DNA from: DRTC01 sp964521025
Lineage (GTDB): Bacteria > Cloacimonadota > Cloacimonadia > Cloacimonadales > TCS61
Direction: 5' to 3'
Assembly: GCA_964521025.1 (NCBI GenBank)
Contig: CAZFPK010000022.1
Coordinates: 1 to 45,919, forward strand
Length of the DNA: 45,919 nucleotides
Below the pieces are notes generated by a model, which made no database searches, was not told the DNA's origin, and worked only from the letters and a program-made list of their open reading frames with translations. Position 1 is the first letter of the stretch. Every line of letters starts with the position of its first letter. A program made the translations under genes and the position numbers. Positions 25,765 through 35,092 of the stretch are shown here, in pieces.

Positions 25765-27861
25765 ATGAAAAAGATTCTATTAGTTTTGTTAATACTTATA
25801 ACAGGAAAATTTTATTGTCAAATGCAGTATCCAATAACTCCTAAAAAAGCAGTTCATGACACATTACACGGAACAATTATCACCGACAATTATCGCTGGT
25901 TGGAAGATAGCGAAAGCGAAGATGTTCTAAAATGGTCGGGAGAGCAGAACAAAATTACACGCTCGTATCTCGATAAACTTCCGCAAAGAGAAAAACTGAT
26001 AAAAAAATTCAACGAACTCTGGCGTTATGATGATATTGGAACTCCAAAGATTTGTTTGGATAGCGAGAGGATTTTCTTATGGGAAAAGAAAAAAGATGAT
26101 GAGAAGTGGAGAATGCTGACCAAAGAAAACAAAGAAGCAGAATTCGAAATTCTGATAGACCCGAATCTCTGGGATGAATCAGAAACTTTAAGCGGAAGTT
26201 CCTATTCCCGCGATGGAAAATATTTTGCTTATGGAATCGCAGAAGATGGAAATGAAAATCCAAAAGTCAGGATTATGGAAGTTCAAACCAAAAAAATCCT
26301 GTCGGACACATTGCGGGGACAACGGCAATATGTAACCTCCTGGCTGCCGGATAAATCCGGATTTTATTATTCCGCTCGACCGGCAAAAGGTGAGGTTCCG
26401 GAAGATGAAGAAAACTATTGGCAGGCAATTTATTTTCATAAACTTGGAACTTCTGCAAAACAGGACAAAAAAGTCTATTTTGATAACGAAAACAAAAAAA
26501 TAAGGCACAGTATTTGGTTTTCGGAATGCGGAAAATATATGCTGTATTATAGAGGTTTGGACAGAAAGAACGAATACCGTTTCAGGAAAATTGATGAACA
26601 AGAACTAATCCCGATTGTTACTGGTTTCGATGCCAAATATTCCGTCGAAATAATCAATGACAAAATCCTGATAAAAACTGATAAAGATGCTCCCAATGGC
26701 AAAGTATTTATCACAGATTTAGAACATCCGACTCAAGAATATTGGAAGGAATTCCTGCCCGAACAGCAAGACAGATTATATTATTCTTCTCCGATTGCCG
26801 GACATATTTACGCTGTTTATCAGCATAATGCTTATACATTAATAAAGATATATTCATTGGAAGGCGAATATATTCATGATTTAACTCTTCCAATCCTCGG
26901 TTCCGGATATGTCAGCGGTTATTGGTCAAAAGATGATATTTGGGTTTACTTCTCTTCTTTTACATATCCTTCTGTTACTTATAAATATGATTTTCAAAAC
27001 GATAAATTGGATATTTATAAGGAGTTTCCCTTAGATATCGAAGTTGATGAATTTACTGCTGAACAAGTCTGGTATAATTCCAAGGATGGAACTCCTGTTT
27101 CTATGTTTCTGGTTCACAGGAAAGACATTGTTAAAAATGGGAAAAATCCTGTTCTTTTAAGCGGTTACGGAGGATTTAATTCTTCTCAAACACCTTTTTT
27201 CTCTACCAGTACTATTGTCTGGCTGGAAGCCGGAGGAATGATGGCAATTCCCAACCTGCGAGGTGGCGGAGAATACGGCGAAAAATGGCACGAAGCCGGA
27301 ATTAAAGAATTTAAGCAGAATGCTTTTGATGATTTTATTGCTGCTGCCGAATGGCTGATAGAAAACAATTACACAAATCCTGAAAAACTGGCAATTGCCG
27401 GCGGAAGCAACGGCGGACTTCTGGTTGGAGCAGTAATGGTGCAGCGTCCTGAATTGTTCAAAGTAGTTTATTGCGGAGTTCCTCTGCTGGATATGATTCG
27501 TTATCATAAATTTGGTCCTGCCAGGTTCTGGATAAATGAATACGGAAGTTCGGAAGACCCGGAGCAATTCAAATATCTTTATGAATATTCTCCCTATCAT
27601 AATGTAAAAGGTGGAACGGATTACCCGGCAATTATCATAACAGCGGGAGAAAATGACGCCAGAGTTCATCCGTTGCACGCTCGAAAAATGACTGCCCGTC
27701 TGCAGGAAGCAAATCCGAATGGAGAACCAATCCTGCTTCTGCAAAGGAAAAAATCCGGTCATCACGGCGGTACAACACTTTCCGTTCAGATTGAACAACA
27801 TGCAGATATCAGAGCATTTCTGATGGAACAACTCGGGATGTTATGTAATTGGAGAAGATGA
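25765..27861 (+). CDS. Prolyl oligopeptidase family serine peptidase (S9A), secreted
   Basis: This enzyme should cleave short peptides after proline. Read from the ATG at 25765 (AAGGA 8 nt upstream; the ATG at 25756 sits on that ribosome-binding site), it has 698 residues. A signal peptide (KKILLVLLILITGKFYC) precedes the S9 N-terminal opening DTLHGTIITDNYRWLED and a seven-bladed propeller domain. The alpha/beta-hydrolase domain has Ser548 in GGSNGG, Asp631 in NDARVHP and His666 in KSGHHGG, a complete triad. S9A enzymes of about 700 residues with this layout are common in the FCB group, often periplasmic. The stop codon TGA lies in the first bases of repeat copy 2, so the gene is bracketed by direct repeats. 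Confidence 0.94.
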   Translation: MKKILLVLLILITGKFYCQMQYPITPKKAVHDTLHGTIITDNYRWLEDSESEDVLKWSGEQNKITRSYLDKLPQREKLIKKFNELWRYDDIGTPKICLDSERIFLWEKKKDDEKWRMLTKENKEAEFEILIDPNLWDESETLSGSSYSRDGKYFAYGIAEDGNENPKVRIMEVQTKKILSDTLRGQRQYVTSWLPDKSGFYYSARPAKGEVPEDEENYWQAIYFHKLGTSAKQDKKVYFDNENKKIRHSIWFSECGKYMLYYRGLDRKNEYRFRKIDEQELIPIVTGFDAKYSVEIINDKILIKTDKDAPNGKVFITDLEHPTQEYWKEFLPEQQDRLYYSSPIAGHIYAVYQHNAYTLIKIYSLEGEYIHDLTLPILGSGYVSGYWSKDDIWVYFSSFTYPSVTYKYDFQNDKLDIYKEFPLDIEVDEFTAEQVWYNSKDGTPVSMFLVHRKDIVKNGKNPVLLSGYGGFNSSQTPFFSTSTIVWLEAGGMMAIPNLRGGGEYGEKWHEAGIKEFKQNAFDDFIAAAEWLIENNYTNPEKLAIAGGSNGGLLVGAVMVQRPELFKVVYCGVPLLDMIRYHKFGPARFWINEYGSSEDPEQFKYLYEYSPYHNVKGGTDYPAIIITAGENDARVHPLHARKMTARLQEANPNGEPILLLQRKKSGHHGGTTLSVQIEQHADIRAFLMEQLGMLCNWRR

Positions 27862-28180
27862 ATATCCAATCCGTCAAAAGCCGGACACGGTATCGAACAA
27901 GAAATTTCCAATGATGAATGAACACATCTCTCCCGCTAAATCGGGGACACTTCTCGAGAGGAGATTTATTCAAAAGTATTCCGTGTCTTCCAACTTAAGT
28001 CAAGATCGGCTAAAGCCGATTTAACTCAAGTTTTCCTTTGCGTTCTTTGTGTCTTTGCGGTTTTAATCAGATTAGAAGAGCAAGAAGATTTCTGATTTTG
28101 GAAGTATTGAGATTGTAATGATGAAAGAAGTTCTCAATACTTCAAATTTGTTTTGTTCGTCTTGTTCGTTTTGTTAGTTG
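27860..28180 (+). repeat. Composite intergenic repeat, copy 2 (fills the 338-bp gap 27862-28199)
   Basis: Block A (27860-27919) matches copy 1 perfectly over 60 bp and then diverges. Block B (28051-28061) and block C (28165-28180) follow in the same order but more widely spaced, because a large hairpin and about 90 bp of unique sequence are interposed. No gene is visible in the gap. GGAGG before 28200 is the ribosome-binding site of the next gene. Confidence 0.85.
27992..28032 (+). terminator. Long hairpin after the prolyl oligopeptidase gene
   Basis: ATCGGCT (28005-28011) pairs with AGCCGAT (28014-28020). The stem extends outward through AACTT/AAGTT arms with small interruptions to 27992-28032, then TTTTCC follows. 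Its position 130 bp past the stop suits a terminator, though the T-run is short. Confidence 0.5.
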
Positions 28181-28199
28181 CTAAAAAATTGGAGGAAAA

Positions 28200-31100
28200 A
28201 TGTATAAAATTTATACCTGTCAAAGTTGCGGGAAAGTTCTAAAAAACAAAGAAGATTTTGCCGGAGGAGAAATCGGAAATCCGTTCTGCAAAGACTGCAC
28301 GGATGAACTCGGTTACGGGAAAACATTTTCCAATATCATCGGAGATACCAAAAAATTCCTGATGGAGCAGATGTCTGTTTCGGAAGAAGAAGCGGAAAAA
28401 ATGGCGGAAGAAAATGTCTCGAAAATCCCTTTTTGGGTAAAAAGGGAGGAATTGATGCAGAACAAAGAACTGCTGATTATCACAGATGTCGGGAGCACAA
28501 CGACAAAAGCAGTTCTACTCAAAAAAGAAGATTCCGGATTCAGGATTATCGAGATTTATAATTCACCGACAACAGTTGAAAAACCTCTGGAAAATGTGAA
28601 TGTCGGAGTTTTCAATGCCATCAAAAAATTGGAAGAGAAATCAGGTCAGAAGATACTATCTGATAATAAAGGAGAATCCGGTTTTGCATTCGAGGAAAAT
28701 GTTCTCTATTTAACGACCAGCAGTGCCGGAGGAGGTTTGCAAATCCTTGTTATCGGTTTGACTCTATTCGATTCTGCCAGCAGCGGAGAACGAACTGCTT
28801 ACGGAGCCGGCGGTGTTATTCTCGAAACATTTGCCATCGATGATAAAAGAACTTCCCTCGAACAAATGCAGGCAATGAACATTCTGCATCCGGATATTAT
28901 TCTGATGTGCGGCGGCATCGATGGAGGTGCAATTGCTTCGCTGATGAGATTGGGTGAAATCCTGCAACTTGCCGAACCCTCACCAAAATTTGGTGAGAAA
29001 AATAAAATCCCGCTGGTTTTTGCCGGGAATGTCGATGCTCAACCCTTTATTTCAGGATTATTCAAAGATAAATTTGAACTTTTTCTCACTCCTAATCTGC
29101 GTCCTACGATGAAAACCGAAAACCTGGTTCCGGCTCGTGAGAAAATCCATAAACTTTTTATGAATAATGTGATGGAGCAGGCACCCGGTTATTCCGATTT
29201 GAAAAAGAAAGTCTCCGACAATATTATTCCAACTCCACTCGGAGTTATCCGCTCGCTGCAACTCATCAGCCAAAATCTGGATGAGAATGTGATGTCCGTC
29301 GATATCGGCGGTGCGACAACCGATGTTTTTTCCAATATTCAAGGTGAGTATTTCCGCACGGTCAGCGCCAATTACGGGCTTTCTTACAGCATTTCCAATG
29401 TCATGAAAGATGCCGGATTTAAGAACATTAGAAAATGGCTTCCGGAAAATACGGATGAAAATTATATCCGCAACTATATTTCCAACAAAATGCTTTATCC
29501 GACCTTTAATCCGACTGCTGATTTTCAAATCGCGGTCGAGCAGGCAATAGCGCGGGAAGCGATTTCCATGTCCAAAAAGCAACATCTTGAAATGAATTTC
29601 AATACTGCGAATATTGGTTTTCTGGAAAAGGTCAAGTATCGGGATTTGGAAAAGATAACGGAGATGTTTTATTTTGAGAAAGAGAAGGAAAAGCACAGTT
29701 TTCACATTTTCGACATCAATATTTTGATTGGAGCCGGCGGCGTTATTTCCCACACACAAAATAAAAATCAAGCATTTGCCGTGATCATAAACGGATTCCA
29801 ACCGCAGGGAATCACGGAAATCTGGCGTGATAAAGATTTCATTACGCCGCATCTGGGAAAATTGAGCGAGGTTAACGAAAAACTCGCTTCCGAATTATTG
29901 GAAAAAAACTGCTTTGAGAAGTTGGGAATTTACATCAAAGTGATGGGAAAAAAATTCAAAAAAGGTCATCCTGCGATGGAAATTTCCTGCAAAAATGAGA
30001 CTCATATTATCAAAGTTAATGAACTTCTTTTTTGGGAATCTGACGCAGAAGAAACTCTGGAAATAAGGATGGAAAAAGGATTTTATTTGAATGGAGTGGA
30101 TGAGCATTTTACTTTGAAACCCGGGCTTCCCATTCTCATCGATACTTATGAAAATACCGATTCCGAAAGGATGAATCAGACTTTGAAATTATTTAATTTC
30201 GGGAATGAACCGCAGGAAATCGAGAGTTCCTTCCAAAATTTTATGGGAGAGAAAAAGATCGAGCAAGGTGAGTTTATTCACAAAGTTGAACTGCCTTATG
30301 CAGGAAATATTCTGGTCGAGGAAGGTCAGGAAGTTAATCCTGAAACTGTGATCGGGGAAAATCTTTTCGATCCCCCTAAAATTTATGTAATTTCTTTGTT
30401 CGATAAAACTTATCTTCATCTGAACCGGGATAATATCAAAAAATCTTTGCTGATCAAAGAAGGAGAAGAAATAAAAGTCGGGAAAAGAATCGCCGAGATC
30501 GGAGACCGCAGTTTGCTCGATGAACTTACCTTCCAGCATTATTATTTCGAATCTCCAATTCGCGGAAAAGTCGAAAAAATTAATTACGATTCCGGCACCA
30601 TTGTTCTACGGGAAATCCAGGATTATTCCACCAAACCGAAAATCGTGAACATCGCTAAAAAACTGAATATCCCTCCCAAACTAACCAAAAGATATATGAA
30701 AAAGGAACTGAACGATTTTGTATATGCCGGTGACCTGCTCGCTTCCAAAATCATCGATGCGACCGGTTTGAGTTATCCGCTCATTGCTTCTACTCCCACC
30801 ACAGGAACAATAAAAAAAATCGATACTATAACCGGAAAAGTTACGATTCAATATGAGAAAGAACCTTATCGGAAACAGGCGGGAATTTCCGGAAAAGTCT
30901 CCACACTCGAAGCGGGAAGATCTGCTTCGATTTCTTATCGAGGATTCAAATTGAAGGGAATTATCGGATTTGGTGCGGAAGCATACGGAAAAGTGCGTTT
31001 CATAAATACTAAAGATCAAATCAGTAATTGCGAATTTGGAGAGATCGTTGTGATCCCTCATAAAGTTGATATTGAGTTTCTGAAAAAAGCCGCACACCTC

Positions 31101-31355
31101 AAATTGAAAGGAGTTATCGCTCCTTCCATCGATAATTCCGATCTGGTCGATTTTATTGGAGAAGAGATCGGAGTTGCCTTGACTGGAAATGAGAATGTTC
31201 CGTTTCCTTTGATTCTGACGGAAGGTTTTGGTGATTTTGCGATGGAAGATGCTTATTGGGAATTCTTCAAACAAAATAACGGAAAGAGCGTTTGTATAAA
31301 CGGGCACACACAGATTCGGGCAGGAGTGACAAGACCGGAGATCATAGTTAATTAG
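28200..31355 (+). CDS. Giant MutL-type ASKHA ATPase with N-terminal zinc ribbon
   Basis: The 1051-residue protein has a zinc ribbon (C7, C10, C30, C33), then an actin-like ATPase core. That core has phosphate-1 motif ITDVGSTTTKAVLL near residue 95, AGGGLQ near 180, and phosphate-2 motif VDIGGATTDVFS near 367. This is the glutamate-mutase MutL family, proposed partners of B12-dependent carbon-skeleton mutases, normally about 450-600 residues. The extra C-terminal half of about 500 residues is beta-rich, with repeated turns (SPIRGKVEKINYDSG, TPTTGTIKKIDTITG) resembling biotinyl-lipoyl or hammerhead modules. It ends with QIRAGVTRPEI. The next gene is a paralogue. No mutase subunit gene is in the window, so the client is unknown. 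GGAGG lies 5 nt before the ATG. Confidence 0.82.
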   Translation: MYKIYTCQSCGKVLKNKEDFAGGEIGNPFCKDCTDELGYGKTFSNIIGDTKKFLMEQMSVSEEEAEKMAEENVSKIPFWVKREELMQNKELLIITDVGSTTTKAVLLKKEDSGFRIIEIYNSPTTVEKPLENVNVGVFNAIKKLEEKSGQKILSDNKGESGFAFEENVLYLTTSSAGGGLQILVIGLTLFDSASSGERTAYGAGGVILETFAIDDKRTSLEQMQAMNILHPDIILMCGGIDGGAIASLMRLGEILQLAEPSPKFGEKNKIPLVFAGNVDAQPFISGLFKDKFELFLTPNLRPTMKTENLVPAREKIHKLFMNNVMEQAPGYSDLKKKVSDNIIPTPLGVIRSLQLISQNLDENVMSVDIGGATTDVFSNIQGEYFRTVSANYGLSYSISNVMKDAGFKNIRKWLPENTDENYIRNYISNKMLYPTFNPTADFQIAVEQAIAREAISMSKKQHLEMNFNTANIGFLEKVKYRDLEKITEMFYFEKEKEKHSFHIFDINILIGAGGVISHTQNKNQAFAVIINGFQPQGITEIWRDKDFITPHLGKLSEVNEKLASELLEKNCFEKLGIYIKVMGKKFKKGHPAMEISCKNETHIIKVNELLFWESDAEETLEIRMEKGFYLNGVDEHFTLKPGLPILIDTYENTDSERMNQTLKLFNFGNEPQEIESSFQNFMGEKKIEQGEFIHKVELPYAGNILVEEGQEVNPETVIGENLFDPPKIYVISLFDKTYLHLNRDNIKKSLLIKEGEEIKVGKRIAEIGDRSLLDELTFQHYYFESPIRGKVEKINYDSGTIVLREIQDYSTKPKIVNIAKKLNIPPKLTKRYMKKELNDFVYAGDLLASKIIDATGLSYPLIASTPTTGTIKKIDTITGKVTIQYEKEPYRKQAGISGKVSTLEAGRSASISYRGFKLKGIIGFGAEAYGKVRFINTKDQISNCEFGEIVVIPHKVDIEFLKKAAHLKLKGVIAPSIDNSDLVDFIGEEIGVALTGNENVPFPLILTEGFGDFAMEDAYWEFFKQNNGKSVCINGHTQIRAGVTRPEIIVN

Positions 31356-31386
31356 TTGAACTGGTTGAATTTGTTGAATTCGGGGG

Positions 31387-31406
31387 GAATTGGTTGATTG
31401 GTTGAA
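31387..31406 (+). repeat. GGTTGA-rich tail repeat, copy 1
   Basis: The 20-mer GAATTGGTTGATTGGTTGAA also occurs at 33980-33999, in each case just downstream of a mutL-like gene. Flanking sequence from 31354 is a degenerate run of TTGAA/GGTTGA words. Confidence 0.7.
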
Positions 31407-31417
31407 TCAGGAAAACT

Positions 31418-31461
31418 TTCCGAACGGTTTCTGTCAGTGTTTTTTCTACTGACTTTCGGAA
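31418..31461 (+). other. Branched hairpin between the mutL-like paralogues
   Basis: An outer TTCCGAA/TTCGGAA stem encloses an inner GTCAGT/ACTGAC stem with loop GTTTTTTCT. It lies 62 bp past the first paralogue's stop. No T-run follows, so transcription may continue into the second gene. Confidence 0.45.
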
Positions 31462-31529
31462 TGGTTGAAAAACTAAACTGTTAAAAAGTTGAATTTTAAT
31501 GAGGGGGAATCTAATGAATTGGAGATATT

Positions 31530-33965
31530 ATGCAAAAGTATTTAATTGCCGATATTGGTTCCACAACAACCAAAGCATTTCTATTCACCGAAAATGGCGA
31601 AAATCTCGGTTCTTCAAAGGTTCCAACAACAATAGAAAAACCGGATGAAGATGTAAAAGTCGGACTCCGGAATTCCATCAGTAGGATTAAATCTGAATCG
31701 AAGATAAAAATTGTTGATAAAGACGGTAATTTATTACCTGATACAAACCTTTTAATCACCAGTTCTGCAGGCGGCGGTTTGGAAATGGTCGTCGTTGGAT
31801 TGACTGATCTCTATTCTGCGATGATTGGCAGGAAGGCTGCACTTGGTGCCGGAGCAATTATTACGGATGTTATCTGTGGTGGAGATGGACGCGACATGGA
31901 TGATAAGATAAATATTCTCAACGCGATCTGTCCGGATATGATCTTACTTGTCGGCGGTACAAACTCAAATTATACAGACAACATCTGTAGAACAGCAGAA
32001 TATTTACAAAATGCAAAAATAATTAATAAATACAAACAACATCCAATCCCGATCCTTTATGCCGGAAATGAAAATGCCAGAGATGAAATTCAAAATATTC
32101 TGGAAGACTATCCTCTATTTCTGGAGAAAAATGTTTGCGAAGATTTCAAATTGTCAGACATCGGTGATCTCAAAAAGAAAGTAATCGAAATCTTTTATAA
32201 TCATGTGATGGAGGATGCTCCCGGTTATGCACCCTTAAAAAAAATGGTTGTAACACCGATCTTGCCAACCCCGATCGCAGTTACCAAAACTCTCCAAATC
32301 CTTTCAACTAAATTTGAAAATGTTCTCCTTTTTGATATTGGAGGAGCAACTACCGATGTTTTTACGATTTACAACCAAAAATTAAATCGATCCGTATCTG
32401 CTAATGTAGGAATGAGTTACAGCATCGATAATGTGCTGAAGAATGCCGGATTGGAAAATCTAAAAAAGTATTTACCACAGAGAATTCAGGATGACGAAAT
32501 TCTCAATTATATTGGAAATAAAAAATTACATCCAACTTCTTTAGCAGTTACGGAAACAGAGAAAGAAATTGAAAAAGCAGTAGCCATCAATGCGATTCAA
32601 ATTGCCTTGAAAAACCACTTTGAATTATATAAAGATGAAATAGAAGAGCATGATGAAGTATTTTATAAAAGTAAATTTCTTCGCTCAAAAATGACTCTTA
32701 AAAAATTCTACAGATCTTTCAATTCTGTGATAGGAAGCGGTGGGATCGTTTCCAATAATTTTCCTGATATCAGCAAAGAGATAATTCTCTCGGCATTGGA
32801 TAGGAAGCAGATAAATAATCTTTTTTTAGATAAGAATTTCCTTGTTCCGCATATCGGGGTAATGTCGGTTTTTAATCAAAAGTTAGCCGGGAAAATTCTT
32901 TATGAACATTCGCTTTTGAACCTGAACAATGAAATCTTGGGAAAACCGGATTTTCCAACAAATAATTCAACTTACATTATCAGGAAATTGAAAATAATCA
33001 AGAATCCTGAAATCGTAATTCAAACCAAAGAAAGAATAAACAAATCGGTTGGAAGTTATATTCACAAAAACGAAATTCTCTTTGAAAAAAATGAAAAGTA
33101 TTACAGACTGTATTCTTTACCGGTTCAGTATGGAGAAGACCAGGAAATTAAATGGATCGCTCCTGCTAAAGTTTTTAAAAAAGATGAACGAATTGCTCGG
33201 ATATCTACTTTAAAATATAATCCTTTTATTGTTGCTCCCATCGATGGTGAACTTTTAGAAATCAAAAAATATGCCATTATTTTCAGGGAATTATCGGATA
33301 TAGACCTGGTCAAACTTTATTTATATATACCCGGGATATCAAAGAAAAAATCGAAAACAATCGTCATGAATATGATCATGGAAAAATATGCAGACGGATT
33401 ATTAACCAGAAAATTCAAACAAAATGAAGTGATCATCAGCGATAGACAATTTGGATTTTTTATTACTTCACCGATTTCGGGAGAAGTTGTTGAATTTGAA
33501 CAAGAAATGCTCACAATTACTTTAAAAAGGATCGAAAAAACAACAGTGATCAAATCTTATGCTTCGGGTTCGGTAATTCGAAATGAAGATAATCAGATTC
33601 ATTTAAGATCAAAGGGGAAACTGGTAAAAGGTGCATTCGGAATTGGCAGAAATTGTCTGGGACTTTTTGGAAGATCGATAATTCCGATCAAAAATAAAAA
33701 CGATTTGGATGAATTAGAAAATTCCGATTTGAGTGGTGGAATTGCTTACGATATTCCGTTCAAAGATTTTGAAAATTTTCGGCAGAATTGTCTTCATAAA
33801 AAAATCGAACGACCTTTGTTGATCCTTGGTAAATTCAGAGAATATCATCAATCGGAAGATTTTACCAAACTTTGTAATTTCGTTTACAATAAAGAAATAT
33901 TCCTTTCAGCATTTACCAGAATTCGGGCTGGCGTCGAAAGACCTTTTATTTATTTTGAGGAATGA
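31530..33965 (+). CDS. MutL-type ASKHA ATPase, tandem paralogue
   Basis: The 811-residue protein starts directly with the ATPase core: IADIGSTTTKAFLF at residues 5-18, then AGGGLEMVVVGLTDL, and FDIGGATTDVF near 268. It shares with its upstream neighbour the segments HVMEDAPGYAPLKK (HVMEQAPGYSDLKK-like), SANVGMSYSIDNV and LVPHIGVMSVFNQKLA, and the closing RAGVERPFIYF. They are therefore paralogues over nearly full length. It lacks the zinc ribbon and about 150 C-terminal residues of the other. The beta-rich C-terminal half (APIDGELLEI, SPISGEVVEFE) is retained. GGAG lies 5 nt before the ATG at 31530. The two probably act together, perhaps as a heteromeric reactivase or chaperone; that is inference. 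Confidence 0.82.
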   Translation: MQKYLIADIGSTTTKAFLFTENGENLGSSKVPTTIEKPDEDVKVGLRNSISRIKSESKIKIVDKDGNLLPDTNLLITSSAGGGLEMVVVGLTDLYSAMIGRKAALGAGAIITDVICGGDGRDMDDKINILNAICPDMILLVGGTNSNYTDNICRTAEYLQNAKIINKYKQHPIPILYAGNENARDEIQNILEDYPLFLEKNVCEDFKLSDIGDLKKKVIEIFYNHVMEDAPGYAPLKKMVVTPILPTPIAVTKTLQILSTKFENVLLFDIGGATTDVFTIYNQKLNRSVSANVGMSYSIDNVLKNAGLENLKKYLPQRIQDDEILNYIGNKKLHPTSLAVTETEKEIEKAVAINAIQIALKNHFELYKDEIEEHDEVFYKSKFLRSKMTLKKFYRSFNSVIGSGGIVSNNFPDISKEIILSALDRKQINNLFLDKNFLVPHIGVMSVFNQKLAGKILYEHSLLNLNNEILGKPDFPTNNSTYIIRKLKIIKNPEIVIQTKERINKSVGSYIHKNEILFEKNEKYYRLYSLPVQYGEDQEIKWIAPAKVFKKDERIARISTLKYNPFIVAPIDGELLEIKKYAIIFRELSDIDLVKLYLYIPGISKKKSKTIVMNMIMEKYADGLLTRKFKQNEVIISDRQFGFFITSPISGEVVEFEQEMLTITLKRIEKTTVIKSYASGSVIRNEDNQIHLRSKGKLVKGAFGIGRNCLGLFGRSIIPIKNKNDLDELENSDLSGGIAYDIPFKDFENFRQNCLHKKIERPLLILGKFREYHQSEDFTKLCNFVYNKEIFLSAFTRIRAGVERPFIYFEE

Positions 33966-33979
33966 GAAGTGAATTAGTC

Positions 33980-33999
33980 GAATTGGTTGATTGGTTGAA
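33980..33999 (+). repeat. GGTTGA-rich tail repeat, copy 2
   Basis: Identical over 20 bp to 31387-31406 and located 15 bp after the second mutL-like stop codon. It supports tandem duplication of a gene-plus-tail unit. Confidence 0.7.
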
Positions 34000-34110
34000 A
34001 TGGGAGATTCCTGGCGGACAAATACGCTCTCCAGAATCAAAGAAAGAATTCTGAATTATTCCGTTAATTCAATATTTTTCGTTTATTCAGTTTATTTCGC
34101 AGGAATAAAT

Positions 34111-34575
34111 TTATTCTTCCCAATACTCCCGCATCAACTTCCCAACCCACTCCGGTTGCCTGATCTCTCCTTGCGGCAGAAATCCCCGGAAAATTGGTTT
34201 AATATCCAGCACCGGAGTAACATCGATCGCATCGAGGTGAGATACTATTAATATTCTGCCTTCCCGGTTGATGAGATTGACAATTGTTGAGCCGAGATGA
34301 TTTGGTCTATCCTTTTTCCGTTGGGCAAAAACTCCGACTTTCGGCAGATCCGGATTTTCTCGCGGATGTTCGCTTCCCAGAAGAGTTTTGTCTGATTTAT
34401 GGAAATAGTAAATGATTTCCAGATGAGAAAATTCTTCTATTCCAGCGAAACATTCTTCAGGAATTTCATCTATCAATTCGATTTCGGAAAGTACATTTTT
34501 CCAATTGTCATCGACAGGTTCTTTGCGATTATTCCTGACAAAAGCGATAGGTTCTAAAATAAATGTTCTATTCAT
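34111..34575 (-). CDS. trmO: TrmO/TsaA family tRNA (t6A37-N6)-methyltransferase
   Basis: TrmO uses SAM to methylate N6 of t6A37 in Thr-decoding tRNA. Read from the ATG at 34575 the protein has 154 residues and opens with FILEPIAFVRNNRKEP, as the family does. An upstream extension of 29 residues to 34662 looks unlike the family. The conserved blocks are present: FSHLEIIYYFHKSD, HPRENPDLPKVGVFAQRK, DRPNHLGSTIV and LDIKPIF. It is the short form without the C-terminal domain of the E. coli protein. It is divergent from the wHTH/nucleotidyltransferase pair. Confidence 0.88.
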   Translation of the reverse strand: MNRTFILEPIAFVRNNRKEPVDDNWKNVLSEIELIDEIPEECFAGIEEFSHLEIIYYFHKSDKTLLGSEHPRENPDLPKVGVFAQRKKDRPNHLGSTIVNLINREGRILIVSHLDAIDVTPVLDIKPIFRGFLPQGEIRQPEWVGKLMREYWEE

Positions 34576-34700
34576 AATTTTTCCCAAACTTCCGAAGTTT
34601 AGAAAACTCCTGAAGTTTTCCTTTCTTAAGAGAAAAAACTGATTTTGGATTTTATCCGTCAAGAAAATACCTTTACAAAAAACTCAATCAGAAATCTATC

Positions 34701-34748
34701 GACCTATATTTTATGTTATATAAATTAACTATTAGGTCATATAGCATA
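34701..34748 (+). promoter_or_regulatory. Nested inverted repeats upstream of the wHTH/nucleotidyltransferase pair
   Basis: TATGTTATAT (34712-34721) and ATATAGCATA (34739-34748) are complementary at 9 of 10 positions. GACCTA (34701-34706) and TAGGTC (34733-34738) form a second inverted repeat. They lie just ahead of the AGAAGG ribosome-binding site, where the encoded winged-helix protein could repress its own operon. Confidence 0.45.
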
Positions 34749-34762
34749 AAAAGAAGGTCATT

Positions 34763-35092
34763 ATGTTAGAAGGATTATTAGGTTCAATAAATGTTGAACG
34801 GGTTCTCATCTTCATCTTTTGCCGGGATGAAGGTTACGCCCGGGAAATTTCTAAATTCTATCAAATAGATTTATCGCCTATCCAAAATCAATTAAAAAGG
34901 TTAGAAAACAATGGAATTTTAGTCAGCAAAAATGTAGGCAAAACCCGTGTTTTTTCCTTAAATTTAAGATATTCATTCCTCAAAGAGTTGAAATCATTAT
35001 TGGAAAAAGCATTGTCTTTTTACCCGGAAGATTTAAAGGAATCTTTATTGAACTTTAGACGCAGACCAAGAAGAACGGGAAAACCAAAATGA
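34763..35092 (+). CDS. Winged-helix protein, candidate antitoxin/repressor
   Basis: The 109-residue protein is a winged HTH: VERVLIFIFCRDEGYAREISKFYQ, then recognition helix SPIQNQLKRLENNGIL and wing VSKNVGKTRVFSLN. A basic tail (RRRPRRTGKPK) follows. Small winged-helix proteins of this kind are often encoded just upstream of nucleotidyltransferase-fold toxins, comparable to AbiEi with AbiEii. Its stop overlaps the next start by 4 bp (ATGA), indicating translational coupling. Inverted repeats upstream are plausible operators. An ordinary ArsR/MarR-like regulator is the alternative. Confidence 0.75.
   Translation: MLEGLLGSINVERVLIFIFCRDEGYAREISKFYQIDLSPIQNQLKRLENNGILVSKNVGKTRVFSLNLRYSFLKELKSLLEKALSFYPEDLKESLLNFRRRPRRTGKPK

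Noticed and set aside
33991..34251. 86-codon plus-strand frame after the second mutL-like gene
   Set aside because: Its second half is antisense to trmO and its beginning is the GGTTGA tail repeat.
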